Part shown: positions 46,883 to 57,800 of the stretch, piece after piece | How the letters are laid out: every line of letters starts with the position of its first letter | Numbering within the stretch: the first letter of the stretch is position 1 | Source of the DNA: Streptomyces flaveolus | GTDB lineage: Bacteria > Actinomycetota > Actinomycetes > Streptomycetales > Streptomycetaceae | DNA: 64,000 nt | Assembly (NCBI RefSeq): GCF_000716535.1 | Contig: NZ_JNWV01000024.1 | Location: 90,873 to 154,872 of the forward strand | Reading direction: 5' to 3' | Made by a program: the position numbers and the translations under genes | Notes under the pieces: model-generated | Seen by the model: the letters and a program-made list of their open reading frames with translations, nothing else | What the model was told of the DNA's origin: nothing | The model's database searches: none

Positions 46883-47836
46883 TCAGCGGGCGATCGTGCC
46901 GTCGAGCAACCGCCGGTCGAGTGCGGCGGCAAGGCCGTCGACGCGCCGCAGGACGGCGTCGAAGTCCCGCTCGCAGGCCTGTGTGTCCTCGCTGCGCAAC
47001 TCCTCGGGCAGTGCGGCGTCCTCCTGCGCGGTCAGCCCGGGGTACAGCCCGTTGACCGAGACGTCCAGGCGCACCGCGGCCAGTCGGCGCCGGAGCTGGT
47101 CGACGACCTCGGCGGTCGGGACGTCGGCGCGCAGGGTGAGGAAGTAGTTGTCGTAGACCAGCGCCTGCATCCGGGGGTCGTGCGGCCGGGCCGTGGGGGC
47201 GGTGTCCTGGAGCAGGGACCTGCCGCCGGGTACGAGTTTCGCGGCGACCCCCGAGTGCACCAGGTGGTAGAGCCGGACCTCGTCGGCCAGCCGGCCGCCC
47301 TCCGGGGTCTCGTGCCACGGCGTCTTCCTGCCTCGCAGCAGCCGGCGGACGGGGACAAAGTCGGGCGCCCAGGTCCCGCTGAAGCCGCGGTGCTGCAGGA
47401 ACATGCTGGGCCGGATCACGTCGCTGTAGACGTCCTTGGGACAGGAGCCGGTGTAGAGCAGCATCGCGGTGTACGCCCGTGTCAGGTCCGTCATGGCTCG
47501 CAGCGACGGGCCGGGGTCGGGCCGGGCGTGCGCCTGGTGCAGCGCGTGGCCGAGTAACTGCCAGATGGCGAAGGTCAGCTGGTGTCCGGTGATCCAGCGG
47601 AACCAGAAGAGCTGGTGGGCCAGCTCCGGGAGGCCGGGCGCCGGTCCGGTGCGCGGGCAGGACGTCCGCGCACCGCCGGGGGCGGGCTCGGCGCACAGCA
47701 CGTCCGGAACGTCGGCCGCGGGCTCGTGCGGGGGCTCGGGCAGGGTCAGCGGCTCCAGGCCGTAGGGGAAGTCCCCGAAGTCCCAGCCTTCGGCGACCGG
47801 CAGTTCGGTGACGGTCCGGTGCGGGCCCGCGCTCAT
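46883..47836 (-). CDS. tomI: heme-dependent tyrosine 3-hydroxylase (TomI, LmbB2-like)
   Basis: A 317-residue protein from the ATG at 47836, which overlaps the tomH stop (ATGA). It belongs to the histidine-ligated heme aromatic oxygenase group (LmbB2, SibU, Orf13 of anthramycin; relatives of tryptophan 2,3-dioxygenase). Candidate heme-site sequence FWFRWITGHQLTFAIWQLLG lies near residue 85, with YTGSCPKDVYSDVIRPSMFL further on. It converts L-tyrosine to L-DOPA with peroxide. The pairing with tomH immediately upstream is diagnostic for alkylproline biosynthesis. Confidence 0.85.
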   Translation of the reverse strand: MSAGPHRTVTELPVAEGWDFGDFPYGLEPLTLPEPPHEPAADVPDVLCAEPAPGGARTSCPRTGPAPGLPELAHQLFWFRWITGHQLTFAIWQLLGHALHQAHARPDPGPSLRAMTDLTRAYTAMLLYTGSCPKDVYSDVIRPSMFLQHRGFSGTWAPDFVPVRRLLRGRKTPWHETPEGGRLADEVRLYHLVHSGVAAKLVPGGRSLLQDTAPTARPHDPRMQALVYDNYFLTLRADVPTAEVVDQLRRRLAAVRLDVSVNGLYPGLTAQEDAALPEELRSEDTQACERDFDAVLRRVDGLAAALDRRLLDGTIAR

Positions 47837-48333
47837 GCCGCACCGCCCGGAACGTAGGTGAACTCGAACTCGAGGCCGTTGGGGTCGAACAGGTAGCAGC
47901 TGTGCACTCCGTCGGCGTCGACCACGATGTCCGTGGGCTGCTCATCGGTCGCGAAGTCGTAGCGGCCCGAGCGGTAGAGCTCGATCCAGCGATCGCGCCA
48001 GGCGCGCAGTTCCTCCGGGGAACCTGTGGCGAGGCAGACGTGCTGGAACTGGGCCTTGTTGCCGCCGGGCAGGTCCGGGTCGTGCCCGGCGCGTTCGAAG
48101 AGGTGGAAGCGGACGTCGGCGACGCTGATCTCGGTGAGCCGGGTGATGCCGGGGAGCCTGCTGCGGGTCAGGTCCGAGAAGGTGGTGAGCGTCCAGGTCT
48201 CGGCGCAGCCGAAGAAGTCCTTGTACCACGCCAGGGAGTTGTCCAGGTCGCGGGTTTGGACGCCCAGGTGGTGCATCGCCGGCACCAGGTGCACCGGGGG
48301 TGCGGCCGTTGTGACGGCCGAGTCTTCTCGCAT
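47833..48333 (-). CDS. tomH: L-DOPA 2,3-dioxygenase of the VOC superfamily (TomH, LmbB1-like)
   Basis: A 166-residue VOC-fold protein from the ATG at 48333. The three metal ligands are placed as expected: His in VPAMHHLGVQTRDLD, His in KAQFQHVCLATGSPEE, and Glu in FDPNGLEFEFTYV. It opens the DOPA ring between C2 and C3, after which the product cyclises to a pyrroline. It is the first gene of the tomH-I-J-K-L-M-N unit. A TTTCCGAAC candidate operator lies about 100 bases upstream in the divergent gap with tomG. Confidence 0.88.
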   Translation of the reverse strand: MREDSAVTTAAPPVHLVPAMHHLGVQTRDLDNSLAWYKDFFGCAETWTLTTFSDLTRSRLPGITRLTEISVADVRFHLFERAGHDPDLPGGNKAQFQHVCLATGSPEELRAWRDRWIELYRSGRYDFATDEQPTDIVVDADGVHSCYLFDPNGLEFEFTYVPGGAA

Positions 48334-48430
48334 GAAATGACACTCCTATCCGGGACAGGCTTTTTCACAAGGTTCCAGAAAGGGAGGCTAGGTGACCGCA
48401 AGGACGACAGTCAACGCCACACCGAAGGAA

Positions 48431-48439
48431 TTTCCGAAC
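48431..48439. promoter_or_regulatory. candidate operator half-site in the tomG/tomH gap
   Basis: TTTCCGAAC followed by ATTATCG. It is identical over nine bases to sites at 43117-43130 (other strand) and 61455-61463 (other strand). The surrounding 250-bp divergent region is AT-rich for this genome. Confidence 0.5.
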
Positions 48440-48585
48440 ATTATCGACTGCCCATGAATTTCTATGACGAAGGCGACTGGACAGCCTTGAATAGGCCGCT
48501 GACCTGGGTATTCTCAGGTTCACGGCACCATAGATATCGAATTCTGCTCTTGCCATCCGCAGGTTTATCGTGAATTATTGCAACC

Positions 48586-49254
48586 ATGGAACAAGAGCGA
48601 TGGAACAGTGTCGACGCCTACTTCAGCTCCCTTCTCGTGAAGGAGGACGAAGCACTTTCGAAGGCCGCTCAGGCCCATAGGGAATTCGACCTGCCGGACC
48701 TCGCCGTCAGCGCCCCCCAGGGCAAACTCCTTCATCTGCTGGCGCGTCTGCGGCAGGCGCGGCGCATCCTGGAGATCGGCACGTTCGGCGGGTACAGCAG
48801 CATCTGGCTGGCCCGCGCGCTGCCGCCGGACGGCCGCCTCGTCACCATCGAGTGGGAGCGGTCCTTCGCCGAGTCGGCCGCGTCGCGCCTCGCCGAGGCG
48901 GGGGTCGCCCACCTCGTCGAACAGCACGTCGGCCGGGCGCTGGACATCCTGCCGACCCTCGACCGGCCCGGTACCGCCCCCTTCGACATGGTGTTCGTCG
49001 ACGCCAACAAGCCCGACATCCCCGAGTACTTCACCTGGGCGCTGAAACTGTCCCGGCCGGGCGCGGTGGTGGTCGTCGACAACGTCGTCCTGGGCGGCGC
49101 GGTGACCGACCCGGACCATCCCGACGCCGGCGTCCAGGGCGTGCGCCGGTTCCACGAGATGCTGGCCGGCCGCTCGGACGTCACCGCCACCTCGATCCAG
49201 ACCGTCGGCACCAAGGGGTACGACGGTTTCACGCTCGCCCTGGTCACCGGCTGA
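48586..49254 (+). CDS. tomG: SAM-dependent O-methyltransferase (TomG)
   Basis: A 222-residue protein of the caffeoyl-CoA OMT/catechol OMT type. The SAM-binding motif is RILEIGTFGGYSSIWLARAL, followed by LVTIEWERSFAESAA and metal-binding DMVFVDANKPDIPEYF, with DNVVLGGAV later. It should methylate one catechol hydroxyl of the dihydroxyanthranilate unit, giving the methoxy group of tomaymycin-type PBDs. It is the only plus-strand gene in the middle of the cluster, divergent from tomH and convergent with tomF. Confidence 0.9.
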   Translation: MEQERWNSVDAYFSSLLVKEDEALSKAAQAHREFDLPDLAVSAPQGKLLHLLARLRQARRILEIGTFGGYSSIWLARALPPDGRLVTIEWERSFAESAASRLAEAGVAHLVEQHVGRALDILPTLDRPGTAPFDMVFVDANKPDIPEYFTWALKLSRPGAVVVVDNVVLGGAVTDPDHPDAGVQGVRRFHEMLAGRSDVTATSIQTVGTKGYDGFTLALVTG

Positions 49255-49261
49255 GCGGCAG

Positions 49262-49285
49262 GGGGCGGGGGGCTCCTCCCGCCCC
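49262..49285. terminator. bidirectional hairpin between tomG and tomF
   Basis: GGGGCGGG (49262-49269) and CCCGCCCC (49278-49285): a perfect 8-bp stem with an 8-base loop, in the convergent gap just after the tomG stop. Confidence 0.55.
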
Positions 49286-49332
49286 GGCCGTACCGCCCGG
49301 CGGGCCCGTCCGGCCGGATGGGGCCGCGGCGC

Positions 49333-50904
49333 TCAGTCGACGTCGGGCGGCACCAGGTCCGGTGCCGTCCAGCCGTCCAGGTCGTACTCCGCCATGCACT
49401 GTTCGGCGAAGCCCCGGTACTGGTCGACGAGACCGGAAGCCGTCTGGGCGTGCAGCAGTTCGATCCGCACGCTCTCGTGGTTGCCGGAGTAGTTCCGCTC
49501 GTACAGCTCGTGCCGGCCCGCGAACTCGGTCCCCACCGAGTCCCAGATGAGCTTCATCAGCTTGGCGCGCTCCACCGCCTCGTAACCGTTGGAACCCCGC
49601 ATGAAGCGGTCGAGATGGGGACGGAGTTCAGGTTCGTTGAAGTCCTTGGCGTGCGACGTGAGGTAGATGAGCCCGCTGCTGAGGTCCTGCAGGATGATCT
49701 CCCGGACCCTCGGGTAGCCGACGGTCATGAACCACCGGTAGGCCATGCCGTAGTCGAGGTTGGGCAGCAGGGCTCCGTCGTGCCACGGATCGGGGTTGTG
49801 CGCCATCGCGTCGCTCAGTGCCCAGAACATGTTGCGCCAGGCGAGGACCTCGCCGACCCGGGTCTGGATGCCCCGGAAGTCCTTGGTGCCGGTGACCTCC
49901 ACACCCTTCAGCAGCAAGCCCGCCAGGAAGTCCAGTTTCACGGCCAGCCGGGTCACCCCATGGAAGGTGAGCCGGTGGGTGAAGCCGGAGGTCTGCAGGA
50001 AGGTGCCGGCCCTGGCGGTGTCCCCGTAGATGAGGACGTTCTCCCAGGGGATCTTCACCTTGTCCAGGATGAAGATGGTGTCGTTCTCGTCGAGCCGGCT
50101 CGACAGCGGGTAGTCGAACGGGCTGCCCGTGCGGCTCGCGGCCAGTTCGTAGGACTGGCGGCAGATGAGCTTCACGCCGGGTGCCGCCAGGGGCAGGGTG
50201 GCGACGAGGGCGAACTCCTTCTTCTTCACGGGCAGTCCGTAGTGCGCCACGAAGTTGAAGTGGGTGAGCGCGGACCCGGTCGCCACCACCTTCGCCCCGC
50301 TCACCACGAGCCCGTCGTCGCACTCCTTCTCCACGTGCACGAAGACGTCGTCCACCTCGTCGGCGGGCCGGTGCCGGTCGACCGGAGGGTTGATCACCGC
50401 GTGGTTCCAGAACAGCACGTTCTCCTGGGCGGTGGCGTACCACCGGCGGGCGTTGTCCGCGAAGTCGCCGTAATAGTCGGGGTTCGCGCCGAGGGTCACC
50501 AGGAAGCTGGCCTTGTAGTCGGGACTGCGTCCCATCCAGCCGTAGGTCAGCCTGGCCCAGTCGGCGATGGCGTCCCTGTCCCCCACGAGGTCCTGCACGC
50601 TGCGCGGCACCCGGTAGAACTTGTGGGTGAAGCCGTCGCTGCCGGTGTCGGTGGGCGCGGTCAGGGTGTCGTGGTGCTCGGGATCGTGCAGGGCGTCGTA
50701 CAAGCGGGCCGTCATCCGCACGGTGTTGCGGAACGCCGGGTGCTTGGTGACGTCGTCGACCTTCTCGCCGTACGCCCAGATCTCCCGTCCGTCGCGGATG
50801 CTCTCGATGTACTCGTCCCCGGTCAGCGGCCGGGTGACCCGGGCCTTGCCGGTGGACGCCCCGGAGGTGCCGGGTGCTGCGGACTGTCCGTTGTCGGGTG
50901 CCAT
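49333..50904 (-). CDS. tomF: HpaB-type FADH2-dependent hydroxylase (TomF)
   Basis: A 523-residue protein from the ATG at 50904, 4 bases after the tomE stop. It matches 4-hydroxyphenylacetate 3-monooxygenase large components: [20 protein letters not shown] at the start, [40 protein letters not shown], and [19 protein letters not shown]. Such enzymes ortho-hydroxylate a phenol using FADH2 from a separate reductase, here TomE. The substrate is inferred to be the hydroxyanthranilate unit, giving the catechol that TomG methylates. A 25-residue polar N-terminal tail precedes the conserved start. Confidence 0.9.
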   Translation of the reverse strand: MAPDNGQSAAPGTSGASTGKARVTRPLTGDEYIESIRDGREIWAYGEKVDDVTKHPAFRNTVRMTARLYDALHDPEHHDTLTAPTDTGSDGFTHKFYRVPRSVQDLVGDRDAIADWARLTYGWMGRSPDYKASFLVTLGANPDYYGDFADNARRWYATAQENVLFWNHAVINPPVDRHRPADEVDDVFVHVEKECDDGLVVSGAKVVATGSALTHFNFVAHYGLPVKKKEFALVATLPLAAPGVKLICRQSYELAASRTGSPFDYPLSSRLDENDTIFILDKVKIPWENVLIYGDTARAGTFLQTSGFTHRLTFHGVTRLAVKLDFLAGLLLKGVEVTGTKDFRGIQTRVGEVLAWRNMFWALSDAMAHNPDPWHDGALLPNLDYGMAYRWFMTVGYPRVREIILQDLSSGLIYLTSHAKDFNEPELRPHLDRFMRGSNGYEAVERAKLMKLIWDSVGTEFAGRHELYERNYSGNHESVRIELLHAQTASGLVDQYRGFAEQCMAEYDLDGWTAPDLVPPDVD

Positions 50905-50908
50905 GTCC

Positions 50909-51508
50909 CTACTTCCGTGTCTCATGATCGGTGACGAACTGATCCGTGGCCGGTCCTGGGCCGTCCAGACAGAGCGACCACACCTCCTCGGGTCCCTCCG
51001 GGTCTCCTCCTCCGTCCGGCATGAGGCGGGGGAAGACGCCTCGGTAGAAGAGCAGCGGCCGTCCCCCTCCGGCGGCGAACTCCTCGACACGGCCGACATG
51101 CAGCGTGTGGTCGCCTCCGTCGTAGGTGCGCCAGGGTCGGCACACCAGGTACCCGAGGGTTCCCGCCAGCCGGGGCCGGTCGCCGTCGCCGTCCACCCAC
51201 GGCACGGAATCGGCCGGCGAGCCGCCGGCGAAGTGCAGGGCCAGGTCTTGCTGGTGCTCGCCGAGCAGGTTGACGACGAAGGGGCCGTCGTCCAGGAGGG
51301 CGGCGGCGCGGGTGCGACGGTCCAGGGCGACCAGGGCGAGCGGCGGATCGAGCGACACCGAGGTGAAGGAGTTCACCGTCGCCCCGTGCAGCCGGGCGCC
51401 GCGCCGGCAGGTCACCACGGTGACGCCGGTTGCGAAGTGCCCCATGGTCCGGCGCAGCTCCCGGGGCTCCAGGGCGACGTTGGCGACGACGGTTCCGGGC
51501 GGGTTCAC
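50909..51508 (-). CDS. tomE: flavin reductase (TomE)
   Basis: A 199-residue protein. The GTG at 51508 overlaps the tomD stop by four bases (GTGA). HpaC/ActVB-type features: [60 protein letters not shown] and the late [10 protein letters not shown] motif that contacts NADH. It supplies FADH2 to TomF, encoded directly after it. The C-terminal ~30 residues (after FYRGVFPRL) extend beyond the usual domain and are Gly/Pro-rich. Confidence 0.88.
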   Translation of the reverse strand: MNPPGTVVANVALEPRELRRTMGHFATGVTVVTCRRGARLHGATVNSFTSVSLDPPLALVALDRRTRAAALLDDGPFVVNLLGEHQQDLALHFAGGSPADSVPWVDGDGDRPRLAGTLGYLVCRPWRTYDGGDHTLHVGRVEEFAAGGGRPLLFYRGVFPRLMPDGGGDPEGPEEVWSLCLDGPGPATDQFVTDHETRK

Positions 51509-53487
51509 GCGTGCTCCTTGGCTCGGCGGGACATCAGGGCCTCGGTGCGCCGCTCGGTACGGGCCGCCCGGTCCACCAGCTCGCGCAGGATGTCCGGGCC
51601 GTCCTCGGTGAGCAGCGACTCGGCGTGGAACTGGACGGTGGCCAGCCCCGGGCCGTCCAGCGCGACCACGTCTCCCCCGTCCCGGCGCCACACCCGGGCC
51701 GTGGCGTCCCGGCCGGGCAGCGGACAGCGATCGGTGTCGGAGCGCGCGGTGAAGCTGTTGTAGAAGCCGACGTGCCGGTCGCGTCCCCACAGGCCGACCC
51801 GCATCCGGGCGCCCTGGCGGGGCCGCGCGAGCCGGACCAGGGGAAGGCCCAGCACCCCGCAGACGGCCTGGTGACCGAGGCACACCGCGGCCAGCGGCAA
51901 CCGCCGGGCGAGCCGGCGGCCGGCCAGGGAGCGCAGCCGCGCCACCCGCGGGTCGCCGACGTCCCGGGGGTCGCCGGGCCCCGGCCCCAGCAGCAGCACG
52001 GTGCCGGGGTCGTCGGCTGCCTCCGGAACCGACCACCAGGGGTGCAGGGTGACGTGGCAGCCCACCGCGCGGAGCTGCTGCGCGAGCATGCTGGTGAACC
52101 GGTCCTCCGCGTCGATCACCGCCACCCGTGGTCCGTGAGGCGAGGGCGCCGGCAGGCGCGCCCCGCCGCCGAGCCAGAAGGCGGCGATGCCGTCGTTGCG
52201 GGAGCGCAGCGCCGCGCGCACCGCCGGATCGGCTCCCAGGGAGACGTCGGGTGCCGCGTGCGCCGGGGCCGCGGCCCGGCCGGCCGGGCCGCGGGTCAGC
52301 GCGGTGAGGAGCCCCGCGGCCTTCGCCGTGGTCTCCGCCGCCTCCTCGCGGGGCACCGAGTCACGCACCACGGTCGCGCCGGTGGTCAGCCGCACGGATC
52401 CGTCCGCGGTGATGTCGGCGGTGCGCAGCACGATGACCGCGTCCAGGGCGCGCCGTCCCCCCTCCTGGCCGGCCAGCGCCAGCACGCCGCTGTAGTAGCC
52501 CCGGCCTGCCGGTTCGTGGCGGGCGATGACCCGGCAGGCGTTCTCCACCGGACTGCCCGTCACCGTGGGCGCGGGCAGTGTCCCGCGCAGGATGTCGGTC
52601 AGGGGCAGCGGGGACTCGCCGTGCAGGTGGTACTGCGTGTGGGCGAGACGCGACATCCACGCGAGCGTGGGGCCCGACACGCGCACGCGGGAACCGCACA
52701 GTTCGGTCATCATCTTCAGTTCCTCGTCCACGACCATGTACAGCTCGTGGATCTCCTTGGGGTCGGCGAGGAACCGGAGGAGGCTTTCGCGGTCCGGGCG
52801 GCCCCCCTCGGGGTAGCGGTAGGTGCCGCTGATCGGGTTCATCGACACCCGCGAGCCGGCCACCCGTACGTGCTGCTCGGGGGAACTGCCGATGAGGTAC
52901 CGGTCGCCGGTGCAGACCAGGTAGGTCCAGTAGGCGCCGCTCTCCGCGATCAGCAGCCGCCGCAGCGCGGCCAGGGCCCGGGTCCGGTCGAAGTCGCGGA
53001 TCCGGCCGTGCAGGCTGCGGGCGAGGACGAAGTTCGCGCCCTGCCCTCGCTGGATCTCCTGGCGGGTGAGCGCGTCGACGCCGGCCGCGTACCGGTCGTC
53101 GTCGAGGTCGAACCCGGTTTCCTCGACGTGCAGTTCGCGGTCGGGCAGGAGCGCCAGCATCCGCTCCAGGGGCACGGTGTGCTGGGTGCCGATGTCCATG
53201 GCCAGCAGCGGGGTGCCGTCGTCGGGAGCCGCGAAGCCTCGTTCGGCGATCTGCCGGTGGGGCACCAGGGCGAGGACCCTGTGCGCCGGTCCGGGGCCCG
53301 GGGAGGCCGGCGCGGACTCGTCGTCGAGGCTCAGCTCGGCGAGGGTGGCGGCGGTGCGGAGGGGCCCGCTGACGACGTCCACGGTGCCAGGGTGCCCGGC
53401 ACCCGGCCGGTGCAGGACGGCGAAGGGGGTGCCCGGCGGGGGCAGCAGGGCCGCCAGGCCGCGCGCGTTCCGCGCAGACTCGCTCAT
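51505..53487 (-). CDS. tomD: fused anthranilate/ADIC synthase with active-looking glutaminase domain (TomD)
   Basis: A 660-residue PhzE-like fusion from the ATG at 53487, which overlaps the tomC stop (ATGA). Residues ~1-430 form the chorismate-utilising domain (MNPISGTYRYPEGG, MVVDEELKMMTELCG, CRVIARHEPAGRGYYSGVLA). Residues ~465-650 form the class I glutaminase domain: nucleophile Cys536 in AAVCLGHQAVCGVLG and the His621/Glu623 pair in QFHAESLLTEDG. It uses chorismate and glutamine to form ADIC or anthranilate. No isochorismatase (PhzD) gene is present, which favours anthranilate as the end product. Its damaged paralogue is tomP at 36904-39142. Confidence 0.88.
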   Translation of the reverse strand: MSESARNARGLAALLPPPGTPFAVLHRPGAGHPGTVDVVSGPLRTAATLAELSLDDESAPASPGPGPAHRVLALVPHRQIAERGFAAPDDGTPLLAMDIGTQHTVPLERMLALLPDRELHVEETGFDLDDDRYAAGVDALTRQEIQRGQGANFVLARSLHGRIRDFDRTRALAALRRLLIAESGAYWTYLVCTGDRYLIGSSPEQHVRVAGSRVSMNPISGTYRYPEGGRPDRESLLRFLADPKEIHELYMVVDEELKMMTELCGSRVRVSGPTLAWMSRLAHTQYHLHGESPLPLTDILRGTLPAPTVTGSPVENACRVIARHEPAGRGYYSGVLALAGQEGGRRALDAVIVLRTADITADGSVRLTTGATVVRDSVPREEAAETTAKAAGLLTALTRGPAGRAAAPAHAAPDVSLGADPAVRAALRSRNDGIAAFWLGGGARLPAPSPHGPRVAVIDAEDRFTSMLAQQLRAVGCHVTLHPWWSVPEAADDPGTVLLLGPGPGDPRDVGDPRVARLRSLAGRRLARRLPLAAVCLGHQAVCGVLGLPLVRLARPRQGARMRVGLWGRDRHVGFYNSFTARSDTDRCPLPGRDATARVWRRDGGDVVALDGPGLATVQFHAESLLTEDGPDILRELVDRAARTERRTEALMSRRAKEHA

Positions 53488-54704
53488 GCGACGGCCTCCA
53501 GGGCCGGCAGCCGCCAGTAGGCGGTCGCCGCGACGGCTTGCACCAGGTTCAGGCGGGGATCGCACAGGGTGCGGTAGGCCGGCCCGGGGGCCGGGGTGAA
53601 TCCGGCGCCGGTGCACTCGGCGATGTCGTCCGGTGAGGCCTCCAGGTGCAGGCCGGCGCTGCGGCCGCCCTCGGCGGAGACGATGTCCACGAACCGGCTG
53701 ATCTCCGCCATCACGGCGCTGAGTCGGCGCGTCTTCAGTCCGTGCGCGGTGCGTTCACCGTTGCCGTGCATCGGGTCGCACAGCCACAGCACCGGGTGAC
53801 CGGCCCGCCGTACCGCGCGGACCAGGGGGGCCAGGCCGTCGATGCGGGAGGCGCCGAACCGGGCGACCAGCGACAGCCGGCCCGGTGAGCGCTCCGGGTC
53901 CAGCGCGGTGCACAGGGCGAGCACCTGCTCCACGGTCGTGGTCGGGCCGACCTTGCACGCCACCGGGTTGTCCACTTCCGCCAGCAGCCGTACGTGGGCT
54001 CCGTCCGGTTGCCGGGTCCGTTCGCCGACCCACGGCCAGTGGGTGCTGGCGAGGTAACTGCGGCCCGAGCGGTGCCGGCGCACGAGGGGCAGCTCGTAGT
54101 CGAGCAGCAGTGCCTCGTGGCTGGTCCACACCCGGGTCTCGGCGGGCGAACCCTCGCCGCGGCCCAGCCGGTCCAGGGACTCCACGGCCCGGCGGGCGGC
54201 CCGGTAGCAGCTCAGGATGCGGGCGGGATCGGGCCGGCGCGCGTCGGCGTCGGGGTGGGGGGCGTTGACCATGGGACCGCGGTAGACCGGGAGCCGGACG
54301 CCGTCGTGCAGCTCCTCCGGGTGGGAGCGGGGTTTGGCGTACTGCCCGGCGACACGGCCCACCCGGACGACCGGCCGTCCGGCGCCCGTTCGCACGATGT
54401 CGCTGAGGACGTCCAGCATCTCGGCCTTGCGGGCCAGCGGGGCCGGGCCGCACTCGGCGGGGTCCTCCGCGCAGTCGCCGGCCTGGAGGACGCACAGTTC
54501 GCCTTCGGCGGCACGGGACAGCAGCCGGCGCAGGGCACGCACGCTGTCGTACGTCACCAGCGGGTCCGCGCGGGCCAGTTCGGTGTGGACGAGGGCAAGT
54601 CGCCCGGGGTCCGGCCACTCCGGCTGCTGCGCGGCCGGGAGAGCCGCGACGACGGAGGGTATGAGGGTGTCGTATGCGGTGTCGGGGCAGGAACTCGTTG
54701 GCAT
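53484..54704 (-). CDS. tomC: class II DAHP synthase (TomC)
   Basis: A 406-residue plant-type (class II) 3-deoxy-D-arabino-heptulosonate 7-phosphate synthase. Motifs: CVLQAGDCAEDPAECGP, VVRVGRVAGQYAKPRSHP, SHEALLLDYELPLVRR, ACKVGPTTTVEQVLALC, and WLCDPMHGNGERTAHGLKTR. It joins PEP and erythrose-4-phosphate to boost chorismate supply for TomD. The ATG at 54704 has only a weak ribosome-binding site. It is coupled to tomD by a 4-bp overlap and lies 118 bases after tomB. At this length it may lack the feedback-control extensions of primary-metabolism enzymes. Confidence 0.92.
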   Translation of the reverse strand: MPTSSCPDTAYDTLIPSVVAALPAAQQPEWPDPGRLALVHTELARADPLVTYDSVRALRRLLSRAAEGELCVLQAGDCAEDPAECGPAPLARKAEMLDVLSDIVRTGAGRPVVRVGRVAGQYAKPRSHPEELHDGVRLPVYRGPMVNAPHPDADARRPDPARILSCYRAARRAVESLDRLGRGEGSPAETRVWTSHEALLLDYELPLVRRHRSGRSYLASTHWPWVGERTRQPDGAHVRLLAEVDNPVACKVGPTTTVEQVLALCTALDPERSPGRLSLVARFGASRIDGLAPLVRAVRRAGHPVLWLCDPMHGNGERTAHGLKTRRLSAVMAEISRFVDIVSAEGGRSAGLHLEASPDDIAECTGAGFTPAPGPAYRTLCDPRLNLVQAVAATAYWRLPALEAVA

Positions 54705-54822
54705 GGCTGCTGGTGCTTTCGGTGTCCGGCGACCGCTTCGGCGATTGCCGTGTGGTGGATGGTCGGATCGGCGCCGGCGGCTGCGCCGCGCTGCCGGGAG
54801 GGCCCGGGACACGGAAGTCCCC

Positions 54823-57800
54823 TCAGTCGTCGGCCAGTTCTCCGACGGAGCGGAAGTAGCGGAGCATCCGCGTGATCGCCTGCTCGTCGATGGCTGGCCA
54901 GGGCAGTCCGAGGTCCGTCAGCAGGCGGGTGGTGACGGTGTTGCCGTAGGTGTTGTCGCCCAGTTCCAGGGCGCCCTCGCGGAAGAGGGGCACGGCTGCC
55001 GCCAGGGCGTTGCCGCCGGGCCGCCGTGCGGACTCCTCCAGCCGGGCAAGCCAGGTGTCGGCCGGGACGATATCCAGACGGTGGCCGTCCGCGCGCAGGG
55101 CCGCGTGGACCGGGGTGAAGTCTGATCCGCTCGGGTGGAAGACGTGCAGGGTGCGGTTGTGGGTGGCGGGGTGGCGGGAGAGGGCGACGACGGCGCGGGC
55201 GACGAAATCGACGGGCAGCAGATCGGTGGTGAGGTCCTCGGCCGGCGGGGCCGAGCCGAGTTCGATGAAGCTCTTGATCTGCCGCCACAGGAAGTCGTCG
55301 CTCTGGCAGGCGCCTGTGACGCTGTCGCCCGAGATGCGCCCGATGCGGTGGATGGTGACCGGCACGCCGTGCGCGCGGGCCGCGAGTGCGATGCGCTCGG
55401 CGACCCACTTGCTCTGGGTGTAGCCGATGCCCAGTCGTTCGCACGCCTCGGGCACGTCGTCCTCGGTGAGGACCGTGCCGTCGGGCGCCTCGCCCGGAGG
55501 GAACACGGCGATGGTGGACATGTACTGCACGTGCTTGGGGCGGTCCGTCGCGGCGAAACGGACCACGTGGCGGAAGCCGTCCACGTTCGTCGGTTTCACC
55601 GAGGCGTACGGCAGCACGAAGTTGATGTGCGCGGCCGCGTGGTAGACGACGTCGACGGTACCGGCCAGCGCGTCGTACTCCGCACCGGGCAGACCGAACC
55701 CGGGCCGGCTCAGGTCGCCGGGCACGGCGCGCACCCGGTTCCAGTCGATCCGCCCGTCCAGCCGGTAGCGCTCGGCGGTGGCCCGCAGCCGCTCCATGCC
55801 GGCCCGTTCGTCCGCCGCCCGCACCAGACAGTGCACCCGGCCGCCGGTGGTCCCGGTCAGCTCCCGCAGCAGGTAGCTGCCGAGGAACCCGGTCGCGCCG
55901 GTGAGCAGGACCTCACGGGCCCGGGCGACCGGTACCGGGGTGCCGGTGACGGCGGGCAGGTCGTCGGGAAGCGTCGCGTCCTCCCGCAGCGCGGCGGGGG
56001 CGGTGGTGGGAGCGCCGGAGCCGGAGCGCAGCCGGGCGGCCATGCCCGCGACCGTCGGATTCTCCAGCAGGGCCCGCAGCGAGAGGTCCTGGTCGAACGC
56101 CCGGCGCAGCCGATAGACCAGTTCCGTGGCGATGATCGAGTTCCCTCCGACGGAGAAGAAGTCCTCGTCCCTGCCCACCGCGGGCACCTTCAGCACATCC
56201 GCCCACTCCCGCGCGATCCGCTGCTCCAGGCCCGGCCTGGGCGGCCGGACGGGTGGCGCGGGCGCGGTCCGTGCCGCGGTCGCCTGTGCCGCGGCCAGGC
56301 CGGCGACGGCCCGGCGGTCGATCTTCCCGCTCGGGGTCGTCGGCATGTGCTCCACCGCTACCACCAGCGCGGGCACCATGTAGTCGGGCAGCGTGCCGGA
56401 CAGGGCGCGACGCAGCTCCGCGGTCTCCCAGGTGCGGGAGGTCTCCAGGACGGCCACGAGTCTGCGGTCGCCGGGGGCGACGTCCACGGCGGCGACCGCG
56501 GAGGAGGCGACGCCGTCCAGGTCGTCGAGTGCGGCCTCGATCTCGGCGGGCTCGATCCGATAGCCACGGATCTTGATCTGGTCGTCGGTCCGGCCCAGGT
56601 ACTCCAGGTCGCCCTCGCTGTTCCAGCGCACCAGGTCGCCGGTGCGGTAGAGCCGGTCGGCGGGGCCGCCGAAGGGGTCCGGGAGGAACCGGCGGGCCGT
56701 CTCGTCCGGACGGTTGCGGTATCCGGGGGACAGCACGGGCCCTCCGATGTACAGCTCGCCGGGGACACCCGGGGGGACGAGCCGCATGTGGGCGTCCAGG
56801 ACCACCAGCCGCACGCCGTCCACCGGGCGGCCGATCGGCGGCCTGTCGGGCCAGGTCGCGGGCGAGCCGGTGAGCGGGTACCAGCTGGCCAGGTGCGTTT
56901 CCGACGGCCCGTACATGTTCACCAGCCGGACCGCCGGGTGACGGGTGGCGAACTCCCGGATCTGCGGGGAGACCACGAGGGCCTCGCCGACGGAGGTGAT
57001 CTCGCGCAGGTCGTCCAGGCGCACACCGGCGTCGGTGGCCAGGGAGGCCAGCTGCTGCAGCGCGATGTAGGGCAGGTACACCCGGGTGACGCGGCGTTCG
57101 GCGAGGAATCCGGCGAGCGCGTGCAGATCCTTGCGCAGTTCCTCGGAGACCAGCACGAGGGCGCCGCCGACGCACAGGGTGCCGAGGATCTCCATCACGG
57201 ACACGTCGAACGACAGCGACATGTACTGGAGCGTCCGCCCGGTCGCTCCGGCCGGCGAGCAACGGTGCTGAGCCCGGACGAGGTTGGCGACGGTCCGGTC
57301 GGCGATGACCACCCCCTTGGGCAGGCCGGTGGAGCCCGAGGTGTGCACGACGTAGATCTCGTCGTCGGGTGTCTTCACCCGGCCGAGGCCGGTGGCGGGG
57401 GCCGCGGCGATCCGCCCGGCGTGCCGGTCCAGCACGAACAGGGTTTCCCCCGGGGGGAGTTCCTCGGCCAGCGAGCTGTCCGTCACGGTCAGGAAGACCC
57501 CGGCGTCGCGCAGCGTGTGGGTGATCCGCTGCCTGGGGTAGGACGGGTCGAGCGGTACGTACGCCGCCCCGGTCTTCAGGATGGCGAACAGGGCGACGAC
57601 CATGTCGTGGGAGCGGGGCAGGCAGATCCCGACCCGGGTGCCGGCCGCAGCGCCGGACGCGCGCAGCACGTGGGCGAGCCGGTTGGCGCGCTCGTCGAGT
57701 TCGCGGTAGGACAGGGTGGTGTCGCCGTCCTCCAGCGCCACCGCGTCGGGGGTCGCCCGGGCCTGGGCCTCGAACAGTTCCATGACGGGTGCGTCGTGCA